From Taenia hydatigena (taxonomy: Eukaryota; Platyhelminthes; Cestoda; Cyclophyllidea; Taeniidae), in NCBI GenBank assembly GCA_036345935.2, contig JADWOT020000006.1, positions 19,566,519-19,630,518 of the forward strand: DNA of 64,000 nucleotides, in the 5' to 3' direction. Under the pieces are notes generated by a model. It was given only the letters and a program-made list of their open reading frames with translations, made no database searches and was not told the DNA's origin. Each line of letters opens with the position of its first letter. The stretch's first letter is position 1. The translations under genes and the position numbers were made by a program. This document shows, in pieces, positions 38,001-48,376 of this stretch.

Positions 38001-41000
38001 GGCACTGCATTCCTCACATTTCTGCTCTGTAGGAAATTCAAACAAAAGGTAACTTCAGGCCCAAGTGCTTTACGCTTCATGGCAGGAGGTTAGTAAAACG
38101 AAGGCAATGAGAATTGCCTTTCTTTTCAGCATCTACGAATCCAACCATTGAAAAACACCCTGTTTTGGTAATCTCGATGGGAACCTCAATGACTCTACAA
38201 CGTTAAAAATCAGAAAGAAGCTCTTCGCTTGTCAACAATCACATACTTCCGTTTTAGTATTCAAGAAAGTGAGGATACAGTCACCAAGATCACAAGGAAT
38301 CTGTAAAAGCGCAATAAACTTTTCTCGGAAAAAGGTTTTGAAGTAGTAGAAATTGCCATTACTTCTTAGAAAGTCTTACGTGTTACAGTAAGATTCCTTC
38401 CTCCTACTATACCTGTACGATTCAGAATATCACACTGATTATACCGCCTGGGGATCAGCATAACTTAATTCCCTAAACTATGAATTTACATGCACATTTA
38501 TACAACACTTCAATCGTCTGGACAACTCTCACTTTGGTAACGAGTCTTGTAGGGTCTCAGCATTGAACCCATGCCAGGCAGCATGATCTCTGAATTATGA
38601 AAGTAGATTTCAGTCATTCCCTTGATCGACAATACCTATTCTTCAAAAATATTATACCTGCAGTAGTGGCAACGGAAATCAAACCCAATTTCAAGGAACA
38701 ACAATTTTAAGTTCTACTGCTGAGCGATAAACCTTAGCATGACGGAATAAGCACATCCACTGTAATCGGGAGGATCCGTGACTGCCCTCTAAGAGTCTGA
38801 AAATGACGCCTACCTTTGGCAACTGCCACTTGAGACCTGTGTTCTGCAGGAATGCTATTAACGAGTGAGACGAAACTAGCCACGAACCACCTGGAAAGGT
38901 TCGTTAATGAGTTTTCTACAGCATCTACACGAAGATATCAATTATGTGAATACGTGGTGCCTCCTGTACCTCTCTACTAACTGCATAGAACTCGGGCACA
39001 GCGATAATACTGAGCAGCACTAAAGTGAGAGCGAAGTGGCAAAGAAGGAAACTTGAGAAACCTTCCCCCACCAAAGTATTTCAAACCTCGTCTCTGTTAT
39101 ACGACTCTACTGTTAGGCCAATGTTTCCACAATAAGCGATAGCGTTCTCCTTTTTCCAAATGCAGTTTCTGAACAGGACAAAACTCCAGATTCAGTGGAA
39201 TTATTAAGAGGGATCAGTGACATTGCATTTAGATATCGTCTCAGTAGCAAGCAAATTCAATGAATGACGCGGTCGGTTCGTGGATGCTTCATTTACATTA
39301 CTGGCTACGTCGTGATGATTGACTAAGTGAAGAGAAAGAGAAAGGAGGGTTATGTGATGCTTTGATGATTTTCAGCTCTCGGTTTTGGAAATGGACCCCT
39401 TAAAGAGCCCATCAACGCTTCTCCAAACACCAAATCTTACTTTGCCTTCAGAGAGGTCTCAAGTGGCCTCATTTATGGCACATGTTTGAAACAAATTAGG
39501 ATCTTTAAATAAGCTGACATTCCTGTTCCATTTAAACAGAACCGCAGTAATAAAAAGTTTGGCTAAAAAGACAATCTAAACAGTTTCCCCACACATGTAA
39601 ACCACCCGTATTATTTTCGATAAACGGTGTTTCTGAAATGAGCTCGCAAAAACGAATCGACTGCTTAAAATAGAAATATTTCAGTTATTCGACAAAAAAT
39701 TCCATCGGGATTTGAACTAGACGGTGGCAAGGTGTTTTGCCGATGAGAAATAAATAAAATATGCAGTCAGAATTTTTCCCATTTTTAGCAATAAATACGG
39801 CACAAAATAGCGTAAAATGTGTACATCTGATTGTTTTTGTTTTACCTGTGCTTCCAAACGTACAACAGGTGATTTTGTCACACAAAAAACATATGACAAC
39901 CAAATAAGATTTTGTGGTCATTTGCAGTAAAAGCTTATTTGTTGCACACTCACACGTTGTTTTACAAAAGCGAACGCCTTAGGCCTTGTCATCCTGTTTT
40001 CTAACCTCACTGTAAGTTAACATCTATCGACTCTAGCAGGATAGTCATCACTCTGGGGTATAAAAAGGATGCGATCACGCAACTTCCCCTTCCTAACCCA
40101 ATGGGCAAATCCAATTAGAAGTCAGTTTTGCGGCAGTATTGGACATTGTAGCGACTGTTGAGGACGGAATTTTCTTCCGGTTCATCGATTGATGGCATCT
40201 ATTTCTAAAGTAGAACTTTCCCACACACGTTCGAATTAAATTGAAATGCTTCGACTGCTCGTTAAAATTCTCTTTTTGGTTACACAGGCACTGAAACGCA
40301 TGGCCATTGTAAATCCGCCTGGCAGCATGGCCTGAAGACAAACTACACTTTGATAAATAACAGCTTGCCTTAGTACTGTGCCTTCGTTCGACTTCATAGA
40401 GGTCTTGGCGGGCTCTAACATCAAGTTTAGAATTTAGAATTCCGGAGCTAGTAGTAAATACATCACTCAAGAATGACAAATGGTGCTTTTGAATAAGAAA
40501 CCGTAAATCATCATAAGCCAGTCACTAAAAGATCAAAACACAGTGCAACTCTACGGCACACTTTGATGCGAGTGAAAAGATGATAGTCAGTGAAGCTTAT
40601 TGTCATCCATTAGTGCATGTCATGAAGATGACAGTAATTTTCTTAGCTTCCACAATTTTTCTTGTCAATGAAATTTTTTGTCCAACGCTTCAGTCTCAAA
40701 TTTACTTTCCATTGGCTACAAGCGCTTCTTCATTAATAACGAGAAAGAGTGCCTTTCTGAAAGTGACGGCTCACCAGGATCAAACTATATAAACAACTTC
40801 TGAATGTCACGTTTTGCTACCAGATCCTCGCTAATTGCTACACAACAGCTTTGATTGGAAGGTTGCGAAGCTTTGAGGAGGAGTTAAATCCGGTTTTTGT
40901 TGTAAGTAAGCTCGATTCGCTTCTATCAAGTCCAACCAACCGGAAGATATTAGGAAGCAGAATAAATAGTACCGCACGTCTACATATGCATACATATGAG

Positions 41001-44000
41001 CAATCGCATGTCCTCTCCAAAGTTCTTATCGACAAGCATGTATTAGTAGCATCTGTTTCACCTGCTCCTCCTGGCAGACGTGATTTGGATTAGTTGCTGA
41101 ACAAAATGTAGCAGTACAGAAAAGAACTCAAGTTTATTTGACATACCAAAAGACCGTAAAATCCATTCTTTTCCTCCCAAGGTAGCAGGCGTCTCCCTAG
41201 AAAGACAAAAAGGATGTTTAATTGGGTAAAACCTCTTTGAGACCTCTATTCATTGACATTTCTTTGTGCTGAAAGGCATTTTCTATAAGTCCTGTTGAAC
41301 TGGATGTAGTCTATCTTTAGTACTCAGAATGAGTGATGGCGTGATGGAGACGTTTCGTGTCTACAGCGTAGAGACCGAGCCTTGCAGAAGACAAGAAAGT
41401 TCCGGATCCGTGATGCTAAGGTCAAGGCCAGAATTAATGTTTTAAAGATTTGAAAAAAGAACACTACAGTGGCGCTCCTGCACCCGATGGTAAGCTCTTA
41501 AATTCTACTAATAAATGACATACGCAGTGGGACAACCAAAATAGCGTCAATTAGGAGAGCGGATAAACTTCTATGGACTAGAATATGGTACCTAAATTAT
41601 TTGTGAACAAAGTCATTGAACCCGCAAATGCTTTCATTTGTAAAAGGCTTTACAACTAGCTAGGAAGCTGAATATCATAAACGTTCTCGTGACAGCCGTA
41701 CAGCTGTCCATCAGTGGTAATCCAAAGGTGCCAGGTCTCAGTCCACGCTGCCCACTCCCGTGAACAATCAACGAGGGGACCGTCCACCCGTTTCCAGGTC
41801 ATTAGAGCATAATCTGTAGGAATGGGAACACACCCATCACTTTCGGATGTCGCGCATCACGCGAGTGAAGCAAACCGCCTTAGAGTGCTTTAGCTTTACC
41901 AACAAATCTTCTTCATGTTAATGCTTTTCAGAAAACGGAGAAACACATGGAATTGTTTTTGCAAATATCGCAATTTTAATGCAGAGACTAAAAACATTAG
42001 CAGGAATTTCATCCTTTCCTCATTATCAAATCGGTGTGCATAGTTAACTGTCCCTTTGGCTTACCTTTGAATTCAAAGATTGGGAGACCGAAAGTGGATA
42101 CATAAACACATTTCTAGCACTGCCGCCATGGCGAAATCAACCCAACTCACCGCTTACAGTAGTTGGATTCTTCTCCTCATGAATGATATCAACGTCTTCG
42201 TTGGTGGAGTCTTCAGCAGAGGCCTGGTTATCAGTTGCCTGGCTACTCGAACTAAGTAGGACCAGCACGCGTTCATCTATTGTGAAAAGAGGCGCCCGAT
42301 AGAACTTCTCCACCCATCCTCGTCGACGCATGCCCTCTCGAATGTGGCGATAGGGTCCAAGAACTGCGAAAACCTTATTTTTCTGAAATAAAAAGATATC
42401 AGGAAGTCTATCAAAGGTGGAGGCTGTAGCGTGTTGAAGGCTTAAACATAAAGAAATGGCAAAAAAGGAACTAAATCTGTCCGGCTGGGAAAGGCGAAAC
42501 AAACACATTTCAAAGGATTTGTTGACACATCCTACTTTTACATATACATACTTAACTAGTATCGTTTAAATAAGACTTGGAAATTAACTTTTGCATGAAA
42601 AGACTTGTCTGCTTCACTTACTTATCGGTGCCGAAGTGCTGACCTCAGGGGAAAGCTGTCTTGGCACTCAGTATGAGCTAGCTTGTTTTTATCTTTTCCG
42701 CGAAGAAAATACCACTTGAGCAATTTCAACACTGATTAGGCAGAACCAGATAGTAGTACTGAACGTTAAATTTCTGCTGAAGCTGTGGTCTGGAAACGAC
42801 CACGTCCGGAAAAGTCATTGACAAATGGATAGACAAATGTGGGATCGTCTTTGAAGCGCCTACACTAGTCAATTCAAACACTTCACTTCACTGGATCGTA
42901 GTTAACTTTTTTTAGAGATACAAATATCTGTGAATTTCACACTCTTCTTCATTATAAGTGTTGCCTGCTATCTTGGTTAACAGAAAGTGGACTAGACCGA
43001 GGCATGTAAGGTGGTGTGCATCACCCTTTTATGTTTGGAGAATTAAAAGTCCAGTTCGACTTAAGTGCTTTTCGAGTTTACCGATTTCTCCTTGAATTAA
43101 AAGGACGCAGAATGATAGCTTTCCAAGCATTTTTAATTTTTAAGTCAACCATACTTTTGTCCATCATTTCATCAGGGATACTTCCAGCTGTCTACTTCGT
43201 GCGCCAATTCACTGAAGGTTAACACAATATTTGGATCTCTTGATAGATTTAAATCAGATGTCGTCAATTTCCACTTAAAGTAGCAGACCATAAACACGTA
43301 CCAACAGTAGTTACCAACTCGAGATTTTCATCTTCTGTTTGTAACTACAAATGCGCACTACAATCCACCTTAGAACCGAAATGATGGCACTCTTCAAGCC
43401 TGTCAGTCTGCTCTCCACCATTTCTTGCAAATAACAGATTTGACCTCATTTAAGTGAATCAAATCTGCAATTCTTTAAAGATTCTTATCTTCAAAGACGT
43501 GGTAACGATGTTGTAAAAGGCAAAAAGCAGTTTTTCGTATGTACTACAAATTATTTCAGCATGTGTACTTTTGCCTTGCAAGCTGCTTCATATTCAAACA
43601 CCAGTAGGGAGCATTAAACCAAGGATTTAGAGGATCGCGAAAATCGTTATAATATGATACCGTAGCCAACAATTTGAAGCGTAAGTATTAGTGTATCCAA
43701 GTCTGTGGTTTCTTGGACACTCATCTCACCGACGCGTTACCAAATTCAATTAGTTTGCTTTTAATGTGTCAGAAGAAGGTCAACTTGGGGGACTAGAGAT
43801 TACATTACTTCACTAATGACAGCTGGTCATCTAAAGCCAAACTACTGTCATTAAGCCTAGACTATGGACACACCCCGTCTGTTTCGGGGAGTTAAACTCA
43901 ACTGATCTAGGTGCAGTGAGTGTGATAAGAAAACCGCGGTGTCACGTATTTGTGACTCTCGCAGCAAATGTAATAATATCGTCATGGACCAAGCCAATGG

Positions 44001-47000
44001 ACAGACCAGGCTTTGAGCGGTGTGCGCCAGTTCTACACTACGGATGAGAGCGCTTGCCGATAGGTATAAATTTGCGCTCCTGATGTGCACATTTTTGCCA
44101 ACAGTGTCCACCTTTTGATAGGATAATAGTCCTTCCACCTTGTTGTGATTTACGTCCTTTTTACTAGTTCATCTGCATTAGACTGACAAGTCTTCAAAAC
44201 TCTAAACCTATTCATTATCTAGAAGACGCGGAGAAATACTTCTGTGCCAATTTATCTGAGGTAACAATCACCCTCGGGCTTCTTGCAAGAGTAATGAATC
44301 TGGAAATGGAATGCAGTAATCACTAACTCACAGGTTTTTCGCCTCTCCCGAGTCATTTCTCATCAAAACTGTCAGAGAAGACGACAAAAATTGTTAGATT
44401 CAAAAAATGTTTACCTAACTCGAAAAATTGCATTGTTTAAAGTTATAGACAATTTTGAACTAGGAGGAAATCTGGTTTGTCTAGAGGATTCGCTAATCAA
44501 AGGAGCGAATAACTTGAACACATAATTTTTGCCAAGGAAGACATTAAAGCACTGTCCAAATGTTTGAACTTCGGTATATACTCTTTTCAAGAACCATTAA
44601 CATTTGGTAGTACCCCGACTCTTTGTTGGACTACTTCCATTTGCCGGAATCCCAATTTAACTGGATTACAGATAAGTAGTAAAAAAAGAACTGGTAGACC
44701 TCTAATTAGCCGGATCACGTTTTTAATAATAAGAAATAAAATGGCTTGGTGAAAATAAAAAAAAATGGTAGACGTGGAAGAGACGCAATCGTTTCAAAAT
44801 TCGCTTCATTCGGCAGTTGTGCGAAGGGCAGGTAAAATACAGCAAAAGACTTTTTAGCTTTCCCAGATTCAGTGAAAATCGTTAAAAGAGATACGAAACG
44901 CTCTTTCGCCAGTCTCACATTTTTTAATCGAAACATTTTTTGAAGGGATCCCAAAAATAATCATGCCCCACCAATTAATTTATCATTGCGAGTGATCAGT
45001 TCATTAATCTCGGAAAGTAGTCGAAAGCAGTCGCAAAGTAGACCAAAACGGAGACTTTGAAACTGAGAAAAAGAATTGACTTGAAAACAAAGCAACTCCT
45101 CGGGGTAGTAAATAAAGGGATCGCCGTCCATTCAGGCTGTACATGCAACAGGGCATCAGACGCACCACTTCCCACGGTTTATCGCAATAAATCACTACTA
45201 GGCAGACTCCTTGCACAGTCGCAGTCGCGTCCTTTTTTAAAGAAAGCGAGTTAAATGGAACTTGTTTAAAGTGCAGCGAGGGTCGTACAACCAAAATTAC
45301 TCTTTTTTCTCGCCAGAATCCGCTCAGGATAGAAGTTCGTTGTGTCATGGAACGTCGAGGGATTCCAAAGGATAAACATTTCATTACCCGAATCCCATTC
45401 TTAAGAACACAGATATAATATTAGCAAGATGTTTCAGTAATGGCGACTGATCGCAGCATATGTCAAGTCGCCTAAGGTCATATAGTGAAATCAATTGACA
45501 AAAATGACTAAAATACAGGTTCTTTGAAGGATCCAAAAGGTATACCATGATGCTTAGGTAATTTACCGTCCATATGAATGCCAAAAACGATCGGTAACTC
45601 CAAAATCCTATTTTGAAGCCGGTTTGCTCCTGAATGAAGTCAAAATGTATTATTTAGTTGTCTGCGGCCATCAAACCGACTGCTACATCAAAGAAGGACC
45701 GCGCTTGAAGTACGAATTCATCCTAAGCAGGAAATATGCCCAATGGGAGATTGTGCTTTTGAAGAAATTTCACCACTCAAAAAAGATCATACGAAAGTGT
45801 CCAACATAGATTTCGCCAAGAGTGAAAACAAATAACAACCGGTCAAATAGTTTACAGAACAACTTTGCATAAATACTGGATCCATCAAATTTTTGTTCCA
45901 CAGCAAGCCAATGGTGTCTATTGCAAAACTGTTAGAATCGGCTAAGTGAAATATAACGAACTGCTACTCCTGTTAGCATCATTCCCACATCAACAGCCTC
46001 ATCTACAAACTGAAAAGAGTTTTCAGTACCGATTCTTAATTAAATGGTGAGAGTGCTAACCTTTACATAAATCTGGACATTTGAACATAAACATCACAGG
46101 TTTCATTTTCAACTGCACCTGTCCCGAGTCAAATGCATGATTTCTGATTGCTCTAAAAATTTAATGTCCTGGTTCAGAGTCCGGAAGTCGTTCAGCCCAA
46201 AATTGTACATACCTCAAATGTCTGCAGCATTGTCATCTTGACCAGAAAAGTGGATGAACCGCATTTGAACACTACATGGCGGAATTTTATGGTACTCCAG
46301 TAAGATGTGATAGACATCCAGAGAAACTCTCGAAATGAATAGCGTCGTTGGAATTTGGAAAGCTAGAGAAGTAGTGGTAAGGCGTGTCTCTGCATGCAGC
46401 GTACTCTCGTGGAGTAGTCTAGGATTTATTATTCCAAGGCAGAGACGGATGTACAACTGTCACACAGTTTGTTTCAAGCAGAATGTGTTTCGGTAGCATG
46501 TATGCTCAGCACAAAGCTTCAAGAGTTCAACAGAAAACTGCATAAGAGGCGAGTTGCAAAGAGTATGAGGAACAAAGAACAAGCGATCCTGTGTTGTGAA
46601 TTCGCCCACACCATAGCTTGTGATAAATGTGCATCCGGTAAAGTTTTCTTCAGAACCGTGTTGGTAAATAGTGGGAATTCATAAGTCAAGAACCTAAATA
46701 CTCTGGTTTCAAAGCACTTTGGAAGTATCACAAGGTTTACAGCCACTTTCTGCTGTCATTGTATCGCGAAAAATACGCTAAAAACGCAGTAAGTAAACAT
46801 GGTCAAGTTTTCTAAGGAAAATGTCAGAAATAAACTGATTTAGTAGATATTTTTAAAGAAAAGTAGCTTACATTGAGATTTATATAAAGTACAAATGGTA
46901 TGGGTAACATGCTGACACTATTCAACCAGACATGCATTCTGCCGCGAGTTGAAGTTAAAGCGTATCACTCTAATACGATTTCCGTCGGACAAAAAAACAA

Positions 47001-48376
47001 CAGTTTTTGCAGAAATGTTTAAAAAGGCAAAAGGAGGTAAAGCGCAGAGAAATCCTATTGTTAGAACTCGCAACAAACAAAACACCTCCAGTTAGGGACA
47101 TGTTGCTTGAAACTAAACAAATTTATAGTTCATAATTTGGTATATTTAAAGGAGCTTAAGTTCTCACCTTGATTGCTTCATCTGCAACACCTTTTGCCTT
47201 CAATAAGACAGCAGGGTCCGCAGTACAGACGCCAGGTTTTGAGTACCGTCGACTAGCCAGTAGGCATGTGGCAGATCCTGCTACAATTCCATCTGTTCCT
47301 TCACCGTTCGTACTACCAATGACACCATTCTGTTTGCTGCATCCAGTAACCTTGGATCTGGGGCTTAAGCAGTCATCCGGACTTCGTTTCTTTGAAGCAG
47401 GAGCGGTAGAAAGGGGCAGAGGTGATCTTGCCTCGTGACCAGATGTTTTATTTCGGATAGAGGACGAAGCATGGACAGCGAAGATTGGAGCATCTTGAGA
47501 GGATGCGGTTTGCGCCGAGTCATCTCCTTCAAGTTGTTTTAAACTGGAACTCATGCTGTGGTTTACCTTGGGAGATTCGACGCAAGCGAAGTGGATTGTG
47601 GCCAAGTGGTTACCATAGACACTAACAGTGCCTGCAGTTGGCGGATCCGAAAGGTAGAATTCGTCGAAATGATGGAAAGGTAGATGGTTTGAGATGAGCG
47701 GAGCAATGGAGACAAGAGGATGCTTGAAGTGACGCCTTTCTAGACTGCGTCTGTGCGAAGCTAAAGAGGACAGAAAAGTGAAGGGAACTGCACACGCACA
47801 TATTCTGGTGGTTGGATCAACCAATAGAGTTTGAGCAGGTCTGTAATTGGTTTATAATTGCTAGTAGTCTTGTGATTGAATCATGACTGGTAAAGACACT
47901 CAGGACCTACCATCAGGTTCGGACCTTATATCGCCCTTTTTGAACTTTTCTAGAGCAAAACAAATAAAAGGAATTAAAAAAGGTGACTCTGATGTTGGAT
48001 TGCTAAGGCAAGTAGCTACTAGATAGTTCTATAAACAAACACACTAGAATTCAGTTTTAGGCCTAGCATCCGTTATTCGTCCAAAATAACTACATAGTCT
48101 GACGCATGCATAAATGTTATTTGCTCAAAATAGGCTGTAAGACGACAAGCACCTTGAATCATTTTAAGTGATTAACAACTCACGAGTTGGCCCTGAGACG
48201 GAGTTGTGTTCACTATGAGGCAGGACCACTGGATGTTTGATTGAAACTTTCCCAGAAAAATATTCTGCGGGGAGTTCTGTGGGCATAGCACTGTAATTAT
48301 TAAAGTGTTTCGAAGCGAGCAAGCTGGAAAAGGCTTTGGTGAGAGCCAGGGAATTGGAGCGTCGAGGGAATGTCAT
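25444..48376 (-). CDS. Tubulin tyrosine ligase-like glycylase, TTLL3/TTLL8 type (14 exons)
   Basis: An ATP-grasp enzyme that adds glycine to tubulin tails in cilia and flagella. Fourteen minus-strand exons join in one frame: 48376-48184, 47787-47168, 42382-42158, 38026-37901, 31623-31509, 31309-31220, 31013-30871, 30783-30722, 30512-30385, 30306-30069, 29964-29851, 29506-29401, 27749-27599, 26003-25444. The total is 2871 nt (956 residues plus stop) and every junction keeps phase with GT and AG ends. TTLL3/8 landmarks in order: [14 protein letters not shown] with [44 protein letters not shown] (559-568), QKYIERPLL (595-603), KFDIRQW (608-614), LYGADF (from 725) and WLIEINASP with E743 and N745 expected to bind Mg. 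The first 271 and last 185 residues are low-complexity and lineage-specific. The 5' end and the acceptor of exon 2 are the least certain parts. TTLL3 versus TTLL8 is not resolved. Confidence 0.88.
26004..27598 (-). other. TTLL intron 13 with GC-rich hairpin island
   Basis: Mostly AT-rich. 26364-26540 is GC-rich, with a 9-bp perfect inverted repeat GATGAAGTG (26364) / CACTTCATC (26409) and a TATAAGG (26489). No coding support was seen on either strand. Confidence 0.5.
27599..27749 (-). CDS. TTLL exon 13 (catalytic end)
   Basis: Starts [10 protein letters not shown] and includes [19 protein letters not shown], the metal-binding end of the ATP-grasp fold, then VLEDTLK before an AAAG|GTCAGC donor. 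The open frame past the donor is intron read-through. Confidence 0.95.
27750..29400 (-). other. TTLL intron 12
   Basis: Contains a pyrimidine-rich run (29217-29333) followed by a purine-rich run (29334-29390), facing complementary segments that can pair, right after the donor of exon 12. The rest is unremarkable. Confidence 0.5.
29401..29506 (-). CDS. TTLL exon 12
   Basis: Codes for [18 protein letters not shown] and [10 protein letters not shown], the W..xIxPxMK and RK segments before LYGADF. Acceptor AACGCACAG, donor AAAG|GTGAGG. A purine/pyrimidine hairpin lies directly downstream in the intron. Confidence 0.92.
29851..29964 (-). CDS. TTLL exon 11
   Basis: Codes for [19 protein letters not shown], then [17 protein letters not shown], matching the HLCNNAVQK and NMWSxxxFxxYL segments. 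Acceptor CTTATTTAG, donor GGA|GTAAGC. Confidence 0.92.
30069..30306 (-). CDS. TTLL exon 10
   Basis: Carries [32 protein letters not shown] and YKECYLRF, the core ATP-grasp motifs. Donor GAGT|GTGAGT (phase 2) splits a valine codon completed by exon 11. Confidence 0.95.
30385..30512 (-). CDS. TTLL exon 9
   Basis: Contains [20 protein letters not shown] followed by SRGR, the ATP-binding signature PQFDIDGxxNxWIxKPGxxSRGRG. Phase 2 in, phase 1 out. Confidence 0.93.
30722..30783 (-). CDS. TTLL exon 8
   Basis: Only 62 nt, coding [20 protein letters not shown]. It matches the WExFLxxYYxxxHEG motif of TTLL3/8. The acceptor follows a strong pyrimidine run (CCCTCATTCTAG); donor CACGG|GTAACA. Confidence 0.88.
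30871..31013 (-). CDS. TTLL exon 7
   Basis: Codes for [12 protein letters not shown] and [19 protein letters not shown], the variable region plus the alanine/cysteine helix before the WExFL motif. Donor GAG|GTGCCT, phase 0. Confidence 0.85.
31220..31309 (-). CDS. TTLL exon 6
   Basis: Codes for [19 protein letters not shown], equivalent to the DFRxTxxxSxLKW stretch of TTLL8. Acceptor TTGTTTCTAG, donor CTGG|GTGGGT. Confidence 0.9.
31509..31623 (-). CDS. TTLL exon 5
   Basis: Starts [11 protein letters not shown] directly after FTTK and includes CIFPRCF, the FFPRCY motif of the family. Acceptor TACTCCCTTTAG, donor ATCG|GTAAAC, phase 1. Confidence 0.9.
32900..33920 (+). mobile_element. TRIM-like element, full length but degenerate
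   Basis: The 5' LTR runs from TGTAGTCC (32900) to CTCTACA (33032). The next bases TGGGCGGTGACGGA are a degenerate PBS. The internal blocks match other copies in order (GCCTTAGCGTGGCGGA, GGAATCAGTGACATTGCAGT, GAGGACTGG, TGTTGTGACCGAC), a purine tract AAAAAGGGAGAGGG follows, and a 3' LTR runs from about 33741 to 33920. It lies in TTLL intron 4 on the opposite strand. Confidence 0.7.
36080..36790 (+). mobile_element. TRIM-like element, partly deleted
   Basis: The end of the 5' LTR and the PBS match TTGGCAGCAGAG (about 36177) are followed by the internal region and the second half of the 3' LTR, ending GACGTACTACA. The PPT and the first half of the 3' LTR are missing. It lies in TTLL intron 4, antisense. 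Confidence 0.65.
37901..38026 (-). CDS. TTLL exon 4
   Basis: 42 codons from [13 protein letters not shown] to KAPFTTK. It matches the RLVRNExPxxxW and NHYxxxxxFTTK segments of TTLL3/8. Acceptor TTTCCTACAG, donor AAA|GTAAAT. Confidence 0.9.
38499..39478 (+). mobile_element. TRIM-like element, full length but degenerate
   Basis: The 5' LTR (about 38499-38662) is followed by a PBS match TAGTGGCAACGGA. The internal region contains the CTAGCCACGAACCACCTGG block, very close to the young copy at 1742-1760. The purine tract AGAGAAAGAGAAAGGAGGG (39331) precedes the 3' LTR starting TGTGATGC (39353). Confidence 0.72.
40059..40066 (+). promoter_or_regulatory. TATA-like box inside TTLL intron 3
   Basis: TATAAAAA in a GGGGTATAAAAAGG context on the plus strand. 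Short plus-strand open frames follow at 40580-40792 and 40851-41093 (the second is 80 codons and unrecognised). No firm gene can be built from them. Confidence 0.25.
41656..41813 (-). CDS. Orphan terminal exon in TTLL intron 3, unknown product
   Basis: After a good acceptor (TGTTCCCATTCCTACAG) the frame reads [18 protein letters not shown], then [20 protein letters not shown], then [14 protein letters not shown] and a stop. Its richness in Trp (five in about 52 codons) and balanced composition look like protein. Entry phase 1 matches both the 49-nt exon at 42113-42065 and the second donor (GTGAGT) of TTLL exon 3. It may be an alternative last exon giving a catalytically dead, short TTLL isoform, or the 3' end of a nested gene. 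I do not recognise the family. A beta-propeller repeat is conceivable from the W/G/DG pattern, but this is a guess. Confidence 0.4.
42065..42113 (-). CDS. Orphan 49-nt exon in TTLL intron 3
   Basis: Reads [16 protein letters not shown] between a GTGCTAG acceptor and a strong AAAG|GTAAGC donor. It enters in phase 0, as left by the GTAAGC donor of TTLL exon 3 only 44 nt upstream, and leaves in phase 1, as needed by the exon at 41813. The joined reading [13 protein letters not shown] is smooth. Confidence is limited by its small size. Confidence 0.35.
42158..42382 (-). CDS. TTLL exon 3
   Basis: Acceptor TTTTTATTTCAG, then [18 protein letters not shown] and RRRGWVEKF, the N-terminal TTLL3/8 signature. 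The tail is acidic. Two donors lie 7 nt apart: GTAAGC (exon end 42158, phase 0, fits exon 4) and GTGAGT (exon end 42151, phase 1, fits the orphan exon at 41813). Confidence 0.85.
42383..47167 (-). other. TTLL intron 2 (4.8 kb)
   Basis: AT-rich. Open frames on both strands up to 126 codons (for example 45004-45384) have no recognisable motif. No TRIM copy was identified. Confidence 0.5.
47168..47787 (-). CDS. TTLL exon 2
   Basis: About 206 codons, Ser/Ala/Pro-rich, ending [13 protein letters not shown] before an AAG|GTGAGA donor. The last segment matches the helix that precedes the GPY motif in TTLL3/8. The acceptor at 47788/47789 was chosen because it restores the phase-1 frame from exon 1. 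The open frame runs further upstream, so a different 5' boundary is possible. Confidence 0.7.
48184..48376 (-). CDS. TTLL exon 1 (putative start)
   Basis: The frame from an ATG at 48376 (A at -3) reads [18 protein letters not shown] and ends at a CTC|GTGAGT donor in phase 1. No family motif. An additional upstream exon cannot be excluded. Confidence 0.55.

Larger units (their letters stand above)
38027..42157 (-). other. TTLL intron 3 (4.1 kb)
   Basis: Holds one TRIM-like copy (38499-39478, antisense), a plus-strand TATA-like box (40059) and two orphan coding exons on the minus strand (42113-42065 and 41813-41656) described separately. Confidence 0.6.
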
